64,000 nucleotides of DNA, taken from positions 29,052,103 through 29,116,102 of the forward strand of contig CM060076.1 of the NCBI GenBank assembly GCA_030533445.1. Direction: 5' to 3'. The notes beneath the pieces were generated by a model. It searched no databases and was not told the DNA's origin. It worked only from the letters and a program-made list of their open reading frames with translations. Source of the stretch: Cyprinodon diabolis. Its lineage: Eukaryota; Chordata; Actinopteri; Cyprinodontiformes; Cyprinodontidae. The position numbers and the translations under genes were made by a program. Positions 48,319 to 59,595 of this stretch are shown piece by piece (the first letter of the stretch is position 1; the number at the start of each line of letters is the position of its first letter).

Positions 48319-48968
48319 GTCTTTAAAAAGATAATTAAAAGGTTGAAACAACTGCAGTAAACCTAAATAAATAAAATATATAGTTAATCAGACATAACAA
48401 TGTAATTATATAAAACAGCTTTTTTTGTATTGTTGTTTAAGGTAAGATATTTTTCTGACTTTCTTGTGGTATGAGAATCTTTAAAATGCAGGTATATTAC
48501 ACAGACAAAAATTTAAAACACTCATAGAAAAGATAAACATTCTCAGAAGATGCCTGTAGAAACAAACATAAAAAAACTGTTATGTATTGAAACGCTTTTC
48601 AACCCAATAAATCAGAGAAACAAACTTACAGATACATTTTATTTAGTGCAATAGTTTAATAAGACACACAAGCAAAACCTGTCCTGTGATCTGGCCATTT
48701 TAAATAAAAGTGGGGCCCCTGTTAAGGGCCCCTATAGAGTGTTGGACCGGCTCTGGAGATATTTTTTACTCTGTCTTTTGTTTTATTAGATTACATTAGA
48801 TTATTGCTGGAATGATATTGACCAGTTGCAAATTGATGTGGGAGCAAAATGGCCGCTGGCGTCATGTGTCCGTCCCCGGAAGGTGGCTTTATTTGCTTTT
48901 GGATGTCTGCAGCTGTAACCTTGAAGGATGCGATTTCATCTGTCACTTGTTCTCCCCTCCCCATCTAG
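48319..48968 (+). other. neurexin intron leading to the splice-site-3 microexon
   Basis: AT-rich, ending in a C/T-rich acceptor (TTGTTCTCCCCTCCCCATCTAG). Confidence 0.55.
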
Positions 48969-48995
48969 ACTGTGTCAGGATAAACTGTAACACCA
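48969..48995 (+). CDS. nrxn3: neurexin microexon at splice site 3 (LNS4), 27 nt
   Basis: This exon is bounded by a C/T-rich acceptor ending CTAG (48965-48968) and the donor GTAAGT (48996). It is 27 nt long, starts with two bases finishing Asp and ends with one base of Ser, and encodes DCVRINCNTS with the neighbours. Neurexins have the same peptide (DCIRINCNSS) at splice site 3, a cassette that is included or skipped in the family. Skipping it keeps the frame. The two cysteines would add a loop to LNS4, and N-T-S across the exon end is a possible N-glycosylation site present only when the cassette is used. Confidence 0.9.
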
Positions 48996-51953
48996 GTAAG
49001 TTCAACATTCTTCTTCTGCAGCCTTTTTCTCCTTCTGTCAATATTTCATTGTGGTCTGTGCTCTAGGTTTGAAGGCAGGAATGTATGAATGCAGAAGAGG
49101 GGGGTGCATTGGGAGCTGATAAGAGGATTTCTCAGTTTAAAAGGGGTGGGGGGGTAGGCAGAGATCAAAGTCTTGTAAATCAGGCTTAATATACTTTCTA
49201 TATTTTAAAGGGGCTTTTTTTTCAAATAAAGTAAAGCAGCTAGCATTGAATCTGTTCCTGTATGCCTGCAGCGACTAACTGAACATCTGCACTTTGAGCC
49301 TTTACTAGGAGTATTGGTTTTACATTTACACATACAGCATAATACAGGGTTTCAGTTGCCCAATGTGAATACATGCTGTAGTACTTAAATCAGCAGGCTT
49401 TTACAGATGGTGTTTAACGACATGTTCTTACTTAGAAAGAGAAATTTGTTTCCCCTCACACTCTTGCAATGTTAGAGAGGAAAAATGAACAGACAGGGGG
49501 ATTAAGAGTGTTTTCACTGAGACAACACCCTGCAGGAGATTATTTATTATGTTTCCCGCAGAGGATGAATATTCATCATTTATATTGAAGTAACTGGTTA
49601 GATATTAGTCACTTACAGGTGCAGTCAGTATTTATATCTACTCACCATGGACATGAATATTCCTTTTGTACTTTTTATGGTTTATTTGTGCAGTTCATAT
49701 TTTACTTATGTCACATACAAGGTGACTTTAAAAGGATGATGGATACAGAAATTGGAATTTGTTATGGGTTTTCTATTAATCCACAAGGTGATAAAATGAT
49801 GCATACAAATGAAAATATATGCAATAATCTCCCTCCAACGTTGAAGGTTATTTGTTTTAGCAAGTTGCAAAGAAACCACATTATTTCCAAAATTTGATCA
49901 TCGTTCTTTTTGGAAGTTATAAATGTATCTAAAACTGCTTTGCTTTACGCTTCTAGGCATATTTTACTAATTTAAAGCAGGTTTTAGATAAGACTATTCC
50001 TAAAGATTAATGCTAGCCTACTTTAGCCATCCTTAAACCAAGTTCTATCAGGTTGACTCAACTATTTATCCTTAGATCAATCAAAATATGTTAAGCAGTC
50101 ACAGAACAACTCAGCTCATCAAGGCTCAAGCCTGTCAATAAAGGCTGGTTTTCCCTCTCTGCGTCTGTGAGGTGTATTATTTTAGCTTCACTCCCCTCTG
50201 TGCTGCTTCCACACAGCCTGATTATTCTGCACTGCTGCACTACTGATGGTGGTCAGAGGCCCCGGTGGCGCCTCGCTTCTATCAGTGAGCCCCAGGGCAG
50301 CTGTGGCTACAATCTAGTTTACCACCATCACTGTGTGAGTGCACGTGCATGAATGGGTGAATGACTGAATGTAGTGTAAAGTGCATTGATCAAGTCTCCT
50401 GATATATTTAAAGTGATTTTTTTATCAGAATTATTGCATTTTTCCTTGAATTAAGGAGGCAAGTGAGACACTTTGCCAATGGGTCAAGACAATTGACATT
50501 CAAAATGAGAATAAAATAATTGCATTGTCTTATTTCAAGGGCATAATATGTAATTATCTTATTTTAAGTAAAAATACTCATTCCATTAGCAAATCATAGC
50601 AAATTAAGGATAAATACACATTTAAAAATGTTTTACTCATTTCTAGATAGTTTTTGCAGTATGCAGGCCATTTACCATTTCCTTAGTGTGTAAACTATTG
50701 GAGCACTACTGTCTCTGTCAATATGGATATATTTTAATATCACAAAGGACTAAGAGAGGATTTCTACCAAAAAAAGAAAGTTTCTTCAGCATATTTGACT
50801 AAAGTATGTAGCTACTCCAATCAGATTTCCTAATGGAAAAATGTTACACCATACAAAGGCCACGCTTTTTGAGCAGAATATTCTGTTAAAATCACAAACC
50901 TAAGAACATTTCCAACTGTCAACCAGTGGTGGCAACATCATGCTGGGACACTGTTTTCTGACACATTTAAGTAGAACACAAACTGGATAGAATTGTGACG
51001 TAGGACTACTCATAGTTTTTCACCTCAAATCGATAGATATGTGGTTTTAAATTATGCAAAGGCAAAACTTTAACAATAAGTTAAGCAATACAACAATTTA
51101 TTGTTTCCTATCTCAATATTACTATAATCTTCCCTATAAAAACTAAGTGGTTGCTCTGCAACTTGCTATGGAAAATGTATCCAAATATTAGTTAAAGATA
51201 TTCTACAATACATTTACTGGGTTTTACTTTTGTGTGAAAAAGTTAACATTGACATATAATTCAACATTCTTTCTCCAAATTGGAAAAACAAAACACATTC
51301 TTATGGCTTATTCAAATCCCCAAATTAATATGACTCATGTCCATTATGTTTGTCTGAACTTCTGGCTAGAACATTAAATCAGAATAATTGCTTATAGCAA
51401 AGATAGAAGCAACCAGCATATGTTTTTAGTTGGTCCTACTGAATATCACATTGAATCTTCAGACAAAACCAATGACGCACATAAGTATAGAAAAAGGAAA
51501 TTAACTCTAAGCTTTTAGATGGAGCTGCATTGCCCTCTAGAGGTGTTCAGAGTGTACTGACGTATTCAGACTACAACCCATAATAGGTTCTGTTTGTTCT
51601 CCACAGAGTTCTAAGATTCTGGTGCTATTAAGTAGCTGTATTATTGGGGTTTTAGTGTATTTTAAATCAACATGATGTGATAGAAAATAGAGGGAAATGT
51701 TATTAAAGGGGATGCAAGCAAAAGAGAAAGAGTTACAAATGCTTTAGTTATTTTTGTGTAACAATAAATATGATTTTCTCTATTATCAAAAACTAAACCA
51801 GATTTCTTTGTTGAATAATTGCAGCTTTAACCCAAACCAAAGCACTTCAGTATTCAGTGATCTTTGTTTTATATTTCTAAACAAAGGAGAAATTAGTTAG
51901 TTGTTTTGCCCTTTGCCTTCCCTGTCCTTCCACTAACTGATCCTCATCTTCAG
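48996..51953 (+). other. neurexin intron; nothing recognised
   Basis: AT-rich sequence of about 3 kb. Short frames show no resemblance to proteins. Confidence 0.55.
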
Positions 51954-52073
51954 GCAAGGGACCTGAGGTTCTTTATGCCGGACAAAAGCTCAACGACAAT
52001 GAGTGGCACTCAGTGCGAGTGATCCGCCGCGGTAAAAACTTCAAACTCATCGTGGATGACGATATGGCTGAAG
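51954..52073 (+). CDS. nrxn3: neurexin exon: middle of LNS4
   Basis: The acceptor is CTTCAG (51948-51953) and the donor GTATTT starts at 52074. The 120-nt exon encodes [40 protein letters not shown] and G. The segment DDDMAEG fits neurexin 3 (DDDVAEG as recalled) better than neurexins 1 and 2. The phase is 1 in and 1 out. The entry codon is AGC when the splice-site-3 microexon is used and GGC when it is skipped. Human family members show VRVVRRGKSLKL here, so RGKNF is a small local difference. Confidence 0.93.
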
Positions 52074-53167
52074 GTATTTTCATTTCCTTATTTAATCCTG
52101 ATATGCAAACTTCCATCTATGATCCTCTTTGATTATGTTTCTGCATTCTCCACTTTTTCATGGAAATTTCACCAAGCAGAAAGTTAAAGTCAAGTTTATG
52201 GTTTTCATTTCTGTGATGCATTAAAACTGGATAGTTGATTGAAAAGGATTTGATAGAATTTATTTTTTTAAATAAACTGACATATGTTAAAATGGTAAAG
52301 AGGAATTCGGTATCCATACTATAATAAGACATGAAAATATAATTATATAATAAAGCAGAGCAGTTAATTTATTATCTTTTAAAGCTAATGATAAAACTTT
52401 AGGTATAAAACAACTTTAATTTATTGACGCTGCAGATCAAAGCACATATTTCCTCAATTAAAGAGAATATTATTTGAATGCATTCTTTGTATCTGTGAAA
52501 ATTTTAGCAATTGCTTAATTTTCAACTCCATTAAAAACTCATTTCTTTCTGTATTACTGAAAAATTAATGTAGCATGTTATTAATGCAGAACTGTACATT
52601 TCCTCATTCTCATTAGTTCATTGTGTTCGTTACCATTTTAGAAAACCTTGCTTCAATAAAATTGTCTTTTAAGAGAAAAAAAGCTCAAAATGCCTAATTA
52701 TCAGTGTTTAATAGTGGTAATAGATGGAGGGAAGAGTACCGGACCAAATAGAAAGTTAGAAAATAACAGTAACATCACATTGTCAAAAAGAAAACAAAGT
52801 AGGCACCAAAAAATTATTACTGAAACTTCTGAATACACTAGTAACAGGCAAATAATGAATCAAGTGTTTTTATGTAAAGGGCCACTCTTGGTCTTTAATG
52901 CATAATGCAGATTTTGGTGTTTATTATCAACATTACTGTAAATGGATAGATAAAAGAAGTTGTTTTATTTATATTTTTGTTTATTTAATTAAACTTATTC
53001 AAGGCATTGTTTGTCACCTATAGACAGCATTACTTTGTAGTTGTTTCACTATTTACAAGCTTTCTCAGAAACATGTTTCTCAGGACATTACACAAGATAT
53101 TAGGCCAGAGATTGGTACTGGAAATAAATTGGTGTTAGAAAAGGGTTTGCAACTTCAAATGAAGAAT
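52074..53167 (+). other. neurexin intron; nothing recognised
   Basis: AT-rich, up to the Tc1-type element with long inverted repeats. Confidence 0.55.
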
Positions 53168-54783
53168 TACAGGTGCTGGTCATAAAATTAGAATATCATG
53201 AAAAAGTAGATTGATTTCAGTAATTCCATTTAAAAAGTGAAACTTGTATATTATATTCATACATTACATACAAACTCATATATTTCAGATGTTTATTTTG
53301 TTTAATTTTGATGATTACAAATGACAACAAATGAAAATCTCAAATTCATCATATCAGAAAATTAGAATATTGTGAAAAGGTTCAAAATTGATGGCCCCTG
53401 GTGCCACACTCTAATCAGCTAATTAACTCAAACCACCTGCAAAAGCCTTTAAATGGTCTTTCAGTCTAGTTCTATAGGCTACACAATCATGGGGAAGACT
53501 GCTGACTTGACAGTTGTCCAAAAGACGACCATCGACACCTTGCACAAGGAGGGCAAGACACAAAAGGTCATCGCTAAAGAGGCTGGCTGTTCACAGAGCT
53601 CAGTGTCCAAGCACATTAATAGAGAGGCGAAGGGAAGGAAAAGATGTGGTCGAAAAAAGTGTACAAGCAAGAGAGATAACCGCACCCTGGAGAGGATTGT
53701 GAAACAAAACCCATTCAAAAATGTGGGGGAGATTCACAAAGAGTGGACTGCAGCTGGAGTGAGTGCTTCAAGAACCACCACACACAGACGTATGAAAGAC
53801 ATGGGTTTCTGCTGTCGCATTCCTTGTGTCAAGCCACTCTTGAACCACAGACAGCGTCAGAAGCGTCTTGCCTGGGCTAAAGAGAAACAGGACTGGACTG
53901 CTGGTGAGTGGTCCAAAGTCATGTTCTCTGATGAAAGTAAATTTTGCATTTCCTTTGGTAATCAAGGTCCCAGAGTCTGGAGGAAAAGAAGAGAGGCACT
54001 TCATCCACATTGCTTGAAGTCCAGTGTAAAGTTTCCACAGTCAGTGATGGTTTGGGGTGCCATGTCATCTGCTGGTGTTGGTCCATTGTGTTTTCTGAGG
54101 TCCAGGGTCAACGCAGCCACATACCAGGAAGTTTTAGAGCACTTCATGCTTCCTGCAGCTGACCAACTTTTTGGAGATGCAGATTTCATTTTCCAACAGG
54201 ACTTGGCACCTGCACACAGTGCCAAAGCTACCAGTACCTGGTTGAAGGACCATGGTATCCCTGTTCTTAATTGGCCAGCAAACTCTCCTGACCTTAACCC
54301 CATAGAAAATCTATGGGGTATTGTGAAGAAGAAGATGCAATACACCAGACCCAACAATTCAGAAGAGCTAAAAGCCACTATTAGAGCAACCTGGGCTATC
54401 ATAACACCTGAGCAGTGCCACAGACTGATCGACTCCATGCCACGCCGCATTGCTGCAGTAATACAGGCCAAAGGAGGCCCAACTAAATACTGAGTGCTGT
54501 ACATGCTCATACTTTTCATGTTCATACTTTTCAGTTGGCCAACATTTCTATAAATCCTTTGTTTTTATTGGTCTTCAGTAATATTCTAATTTTCTGATAT
54601 GATGAATTTGAGATTTTCATTTGTTGTCATTTGTAATCATCAAAATTAAACAAAATAAACATCTGAAATATATGAGTTTGTATGTAATGTATGAATATAA
54701 TATACAAGTTTCACTTTTTAAATGGAATTACTGAAATCAATCTACTTTTTCATGATATTCTAATTTTATGACCAGCACCTGTA
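53168..54783 (+). mobile_element. Tc1-type transposon with 202-bp inverted repeats
   Basis: TA duplications at 53168-53169 and 54782-54783 flank an element of 1612 bp. The arms 53170-53371 and 54580-54781 are complementary over about 202 bp. Each arm has a direct repeat at its outer and inner end (AAAATTAGAATATCATGAAA outer, AAAATTAGAATATTGTGAAA inner on the left), the IR/DR layout of many fish Tc1 elements where transposase binds twice per end. The gene inside is open. It is a different family from the copies at 34.7 and 45.3 kb. Confidence 0.95.
53489..54493 (+). CDS. Tc1-family transposase (DD34E), intact
   Basis: The start MGKTADLTVVQKTTIDTLHK at 53489 is chosen over an upstream ATG at 53453 because it fits the family; the protein has 334 residues. 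Paired helix-turn-helix (KVIAKEAGCSQSSVSKHINR; SASRTTTHRRMKDMGF), a basic middle with GRKK in place of the usual GRPR, then the catalytic domain: Asp148 (FSDESKF), Asp238 (FQQDLAPAHSA), Glu273 ([11 protein letters not shown]), 34 residues between the last two. Ends QAKGGPTKY. No stops or frameshifts, so it may be functional or very young. It is sense to neurexin. Confidence 0.95.
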   Translation: MGKTADLTVVQKTTIDTLHKEGKTQKVIAKEAGCSQSSVSKHINREAKGRKRCGRKKCTSKRDNRTLERIVKQNPFKNVGEIHKEWTAAGVSASRTTTHRRMKDMGFCCRIPCVKPLLNHRQRQKRLAWAKEKQDWTAGEWSKVMFSDESKFCISFGNQGPRVWRKRREALHPHCLKSSVKFPQSVMVWGAMSSAGVGPLCFLRSRVNAATYQEVLEHFMLPAADQLFGDADFIFQQDLAPAHSAKATSTWLKDHGIPVLNWPANSPDLNPIENLWGIVKKKMQYTRPNNSEELKATIRATWAIITPEQCHRLIDSMPRRIAAVIQAKGGPTKY

Positions 54784-55377
54784 TAAAATGAAGTATTTGC
54801 ATGTAAACACTCCAACAAATCTGAAAGCTCGCCTCCACAATCACTGGCACTCAAAGTGAAGATGTTAACAAAGCTCTTGAAACATAGAGGACTGGAGACC
54901 CTAAGCCATCATTTTGGTTGTAATTCTCCTACAGTGAACATGATGATTTCTTTTTTACCTCTGTTGCCTTCTTTCAGACCTTCCATGGTAGTAATATGAG
55001 ATCTTTAAAGCTGAAGTTTTAACATTTTTATAGATTTTTTTGACATTTTTACTGACAGTTTTTTTCATGTAAACTGCCAACATGTGATGGTTGAGGTACA
55101 TCTACCCTATTTGTTGCCTGTTATATTATCCCTTTAAAGATAATTGTTAGGATCCTCAATGATTGGAAGTTATTATTGTTAAAAAAGTTATTTCTTTTAG
55201 TGGATTTTGTCACAATAGGAAATTTTGAATTTGGGGTAAGATCAATTATGATAGTTTGAGACAATGATAATTGAAGAAAGACTTAACTATATATACAGTA
55301 TATATCCTTTTTTTTTTTTTACATACCTATACAACAAGGGCTGTTTGTTCCTGTACAACATTAACTTAGAATTTTTT

Positions 55378-55420
<43 letters not shown>

Positions 55421-55602
55421 AAAATAACATCAACCAAAAATAAATATCTTCCACTTAGTCTGAGAACATCCATATGAAATTTTTAAAACTATACTCTTTA
55501 GAGTTTAGAGTTTTTAGACTTGGTTATAATCCGTATTTAATAATTTTTCTTCTCTTATTTTCCATGGTTTACTCTAACTAGTTTAGCCTTTTTTATACCC
55601 AG
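54784..55602 (+). other. neurexin intron; (AT)n at 55384-55416
   Basis: AT-rich with a short AT dinucleotide tract and T runs before the acceptor of exon 55603-55715. Confidence 0.6.
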
Positions 55603-55715
55603 GTCAGATGGTAGGTGACCACACCCGCCTGGAGTTCAGCAACGTGGAAACAGGCATCTTGACAGAGAAACGCTTTGTTTCTTCAGCACCCTCCCCTTTT
55701 ATCGGCCACCTACAG
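55603..55715 (+). CDS. nrxn3: neurexin exon: end of LNS4
   Basis: The acceptor is ATACCCAG (55595-55602); the donor is CAG/GTAATA after 55715. The 113-nt exon encodes [38 protein letters not shown]. The entry phase is 1 and the exit phase is 0. [10 protein letters not shown] and ETGI-TEKR are neurexin LNS4 signatures. The following intron (55716-55834) is only 119 bp, the second-shortest in the window. The exon lies about 0.8 kb after a 1.6-kb Tc1-type transposon in the preceding intron. Confidence 0.93.
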
Positions 55716-55834
55716 GTAATAGGAATAAAGGGCTGTTGCAAAACATTTACAGGACTTTTTTTCTCATTTTGCTTGAATCTGAGCAACATTTGAGCTGTTT
55801 TATTAAAGATGAATTCTGGCTGATTTCTCTCCAG

Positions 55835-56103
55835 AGCCTCAAGTTTAACGGAATGCAGTACATTGACATGTGCAAAAATGGTGACATAGATTTCTGTGAG
55901 CTTAACGCACGCTTTGGCATGCGCTTCATCGTCGCTGACCCCGTCACCTTTAAGACCAAAGGGAGCTACCTGGGCCTGGCCACCCTGCAGGCTTACACCA
56001 CCATGCACCTGTTCCTCCAGTTCAAAACCACCTCACCTGACGGCTTCATTCTCTTTAACAGCGGAGACGGGAATGACTTCATAGCTGTGGAACTGGTCAA
56101 AGG
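55835..56103 (+). CDS. nrxn3: neurexin exon: LNS4-LNS5 junction and first half of LNS5
   Basis: The acceptor is TCTCTCCAG (55826-55834); the donor GTGAGT starts at 56104. The exon encodes [40 protein letters not shown] and then LNS5 strands ([39 protein letters not shown]). The entry phase is 0 and the exit phase is 2, and the last Gly codon is completed by exon 58057-58247. The residues [15 protein letters not shown] and [14 protein letters not shown] are close to all vertebrate alpha-neurexins. LNS5 is the fifth of six LNS domains. Confidence 0.94.
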
Positions 56104-56640
56104 GTGAGTGAGATGGAGGAGCTGATGGATTTGTTGATGTTTTGACCTTGTCATCTGAAATATAACAGGGTTGGCCAAATATAACGTTAAAATATGTCAT
56201 CATCAACCAGCTACAAAGAATTTTTACTTATTCATTTTTCCTAAAAACTTATGTGAAAAGAGGGAGATTGATAAACATGGACATTGCCTTGCAAGTCTAG
56301 TCTTCTTTCGGTTTACAGACAAACCACAATGTATTTTAATAGAATTGTCTGACAGATTGGCAAAATCCACCCAGGAATAAAATATTGTCCCCTATGCCTT
56401 TATGTACTTTAAAATCCATGTACTTTTGAATGCTTTAGTATTTGCAAAAGTTTGTACTTCAATACTTCAACTTGAGTAGATTATTGACAAAGTAACTTTC
56501 ACCTGTAGTTGAGTAATATTTGACTATGTGTATCAATACTTTTACTCATGTTGACTGTTTGGTACTCGGCCCATGACTGAATCTAATTTATCCATTCATA
56601 TATCGGGTGGAATATTTGCTGCAACCTTTATCTGCTATTA
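56104..56640 (+). other. neurexin intron before the minisatellite
   Basis: AT-rich; nothing recognised. Confidence 0.5.
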
Positions 56641-57361
56641 AAGTCAGTTCTGAGTTCTGATTAAAGTCAGGATTCTGACTTTTTTCTCAGAATTCTGAGA
56701 TTAAAGTCAGAATTCTGACTTTTTTCTCAGAATTCTGAGATTAAAGTCAGGATTCTGACTTTTTTCTCAGAGTTCTGAGATTAAAGTCAGGATTCTGACT
56801 TTTTTCTCAGAATTCTGAGATTAAAGTCAGAATTCTGACTTTTTTCTCAGAATTCTGAGATTAAAGTCAGGATTCTGACTTTTTTCTCAGAGTTCTGAGA
56901 TTAAAGTCAGGATTCTGACTTTTTTCTCAGAATTCTGACTTTTTTCTCAGAATTCTGAGATTAAAGTCAGGATTCTGACTTTTTTCTCAGAGTTCTGACT
57001 TTTTTCTCAGAATTCTGAGATTAAAGTCAGAATTCTGACTTTAATCTCAGAATTCTGAGAAAAAAGTCAGAATTCTGAGAAAAAAATTCAGAATTCTGAG
57101 ATTAAAGTCAGAATTCTGACTTTTTTCTCAGAGTTCTAACTTTTTTCTCAGAATTCTGAGATTAAAGTCAGAATTCTGAGAAAAAAGTCAGGATTCTGAC
57201 TTTTTTCTCAGAATTCTGACTTTTTTCTCAGAATTCTGAGATTAAAGTCAGGATTCTGACTTTTTTCTCAGAGTTCTGACTTTTTTCTCAGAATTCTGAG
57301 ATTAAAGTCAGAATTCTGAGAAAAAAGTCAGAATTCTGACTTTTTTCTCAGAATTCTGAGA
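56641..57361. repeat. AATTCTGA minisatellite, about 720 bp
   Basis: Built from AGAATTCTGA or AGGATTCTGA boxes alternating with spacers GATTAAAGTC and CTTTTTTCTC (or its complement GAGAAAAAAG). Units of about 18-20 bp combine into higher-order repeats of about 39 bp. AGAATTCT is a perfect palindrome, and parts of the array appear in both orientations, so the RNA or single-stranded DNA can fold extensively. Confidence 0.97.
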
Positions 57362-58056
57362 TGGCCAACCATAAATAAGACTTTTGGCCTTGTACTCAAC
57401 CAGCTTCAGTGACAGGTTTTAGAAGGCTTGTTCATATATTTTATCACCTGAGCTGTAAAGCTTTGCGGCTTCACCTTAGTTAACTACCTCTCTAACAAAT
57501 GCACCATTTGCCTGGGTTATCAGTTTAGACATACCTTGTTTGAATCCAGTGTTTTATATCCTCACCCTTCTCTGAACTTCTCCATAATTTTCCTATGGAC
57601 CTGTCTACAGTGGTCTACAGTGCTCTGCATTATAACGTTTTGTTCACTAATGTTCTCTTTTGATTTACTGAGGCCTTTAAAGATGGACTTTTAGCAAAAA
57701 CAGGTTGCAAAGGATTTTATTGAAGGTTATGAAATGATGTGTCTGATTTTTATATGTGAAAAACTTTCTAAACTATATTTTTCTGCCACTCTACACTCTT
57801 GTTGGACTATGAAAAGGGTTGTCCATTACACTGAACATCTCTGTTTATAACTCAACAAAAGAAACTTGCAAGACACTTTAAATCCAAGGGAGTTCTTATT
57901 AATTAATATATATTTTACCTCCAGAAAGACAGACTTACCTTTAATCTTTCAAAATGGCCTTGATCAGTAGTTCTGCAGGCTTTCTGAAGTCCTCTCAAAG
58001 ATTGGCTGCTTTTCCACTCATTTTCAGCCCATCTGCTGCTGTTTATTTCCTGCCAG
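57362..58056 (+). other. neurexin intron, 3' end
   Basis: AT-rich; nothing recognised apart from the acceptor. Confidence 0.5.
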
Positions 58057-58247
58057 GTTCATTCACTACGTCTTCGACCTGGGCAACGGGCCCAGCCTGT
58101 TGAAGGGAAACAGTGACAACCCGCTGAATGACAACCAGTGGCACAATGTGGTCATCACGCGAGACGCTTCCAACACACACACTCTTAAAGTCGACTCCAA
58201 GTCGGTCACCCAAAATGTCAACGGGGCCAAAAACCTCGACCTTAAAG
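58057..58247 (+). CDS. nrxn3: neurexin exon: middle of LNS5
   Basis: The acceptor is CCTGCCAG (58049-58056); the donor GTACCA starts at 58248. The 191-nt exon encodes [40 protein letters not shown] and [23 protein letters not shown]. Phase is 2 in and 1 out. VVITRD-SNTH and [13 protein letters not shown] fit neurexin 3 ([24 protein letters not shown]) and are the best paralogue evidence in LNS5. A 107-bp intron separates it from the next exon. Confidence 0.94.
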
Positions 58248-58354
58248 GTACCACACAGGAAAAACACCATCATAAATCAACAGTTCTTTTGTGATACTTA
58301 TCCCTCCCAGAATATGAAAATGGAATAATTCCCTCTAATTTTGTGTCCCATCAG

Positions 58355-58528
58355 GTGACCTGTTTGTTGGAGGTTTGGGACCCAACATGTACCAGAATCT
58401 CCCTAAGCTTGTGGTATCCCGCGAGGGCTTCCAGGGCTGCTTGGCATCAGTAGATCTTAACGGGCGCCTGCCAGACCTCATCAATGATGCGCTTTTCCGC
58501 AGTGGACACATAGAGCGTGGCTGTGAAG
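58355..58528 (+). CDS. nrxn3: neurexin exon: end of LNS5
   Basis: The acceptor is CCCATCAG (58347-58354); the donor GTGCAA starts at 58529. The 174-nt exon encodes [40 protein letters not shown] and [18 protein letters not shown]. Phase is 1 in and 1 out. The final open codon (G) can be completed by the 27-nt microexon 59596-59622 (giving CEV) or directly by exon 62574-62693 (giving CEG). [20 protein letters not shown] is nearly invariant among vertebrate neurexins. Confidence 0.94.
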
Positions 58529-59595
58529 GTGCAAATCCCTTATTGAAGTATAAAAGTCATACCCTGGTCACACACTAGCTAAGCCCTTAAGTTTACCTGA
58601 TTTAGGGATGATGTCATCGTCTTCATTATATTTAAATAATCAAAACATGCTCAATACCAAATTAACCTAAAAGTTGAACAGGACAATACTCTTTCCATGA
58701 GTTGATTTAAAAAATATAAACAAATCAAGCATTGTTTATTAAGGTTTCTGTTATATGGGCCAAGAGGGTCTACTGACCTATAACTTCTGAAAACCCACAA
58801 AAATACAAATATTCCTTAGTTTTCACAGTGGAAAAACGGGAATCTTATGTACAATTTATTGAATGATTTATTGAACCTGAACTTGACTGGAACTTGAAAT
58901 ATATCCAACAGTAAGTTAAAGTTAAGTATTTGTAAGTATTTTACCAGTCAGAATAGAATACACACTTATTGATGTGAATGAATGTGATTTTATGTTTGTT
59001 TTTTATTATTATTATTTCTCCGATTTTCTTGTCACCATCAACTATATTTTGGGATACAGTAATTCTTGCAGAGTATTTGTAAACTATTACAAAATATTCA
59101 TTTTTATTTAACTGTATAAGGGCTATTTAACCAATATTCAGATTGCATATATGAAGAATGTTGAACCTTTTTAGTTTAGAAGAAAATCCACAATAAATAA
59201 GTCTATGTTGTGTGATCCATAGATTGATTAGGGATAGTCAAAAGCACTCAATTATTATGGCTTTTTATTTTATAATTTTTGCTTGAATTGTATATCAGTG
59301 TATTTGGTTGGTGTAGTAACTTCTATAACCTCCAGAGGGCAGAAAAAGATTTAGTTGTGAGCCTAAAGAAATGCAATACACCAGAATACAATATACATAC
59401 TTTCAAAGATTCACACAGATTTTTCATCAAATATTAAAGCTCCTCTCCTATTTTGCAAGGTTCCCATGTTTTCTGACTGGCAAACGTAAACAAGTTTTCT
59501 GACCACTAACAATGCTGCTGCCTGACTAATCCTTTGCTCTTGTTTCCTGCTCTATTCTGTTCTGTTTTGTTGTTTTCCTTTCTGCACCAACAAAG
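58529..59595 (+). other. neurexin intron before the splice-site-6 microexon
   Basis: AT-rich. The last 80 bases are pyrimidine-rich (TTGTTTTCCTTTCTGC) before the purine-rich AACAAAG acceptor. Confidence 0.55.

Larger units (their letters stand above)
44899..48755. mobile_element. possible older element that hosts two younger insertions
   Basis: CGGAGCCGGCCC at 44899 and, inverted, CAGAGCCGGTCC ending at 48755 resemble the ends of a common fish hAT-like family; GGGAGCCCCTCAG on the left and GGGGCCCCTGTTAAGGGCCC on the right fit too. The space between contains Tc1 copy B and the hAT element 47116-48310. No target duplication was recognised. Confidence 0.3.

Noticed and set aside
54001..54525. 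174-codon frame opposite the second Tc1-type transposase
   Set aside because: Antisense shadow of the DD34E gene.
56641..57361. CRISPR-like array
   Set aside because: Spacers are themselves repeats of two fixed types with palindromic boxes; it is a eukaryotic minisatellite.
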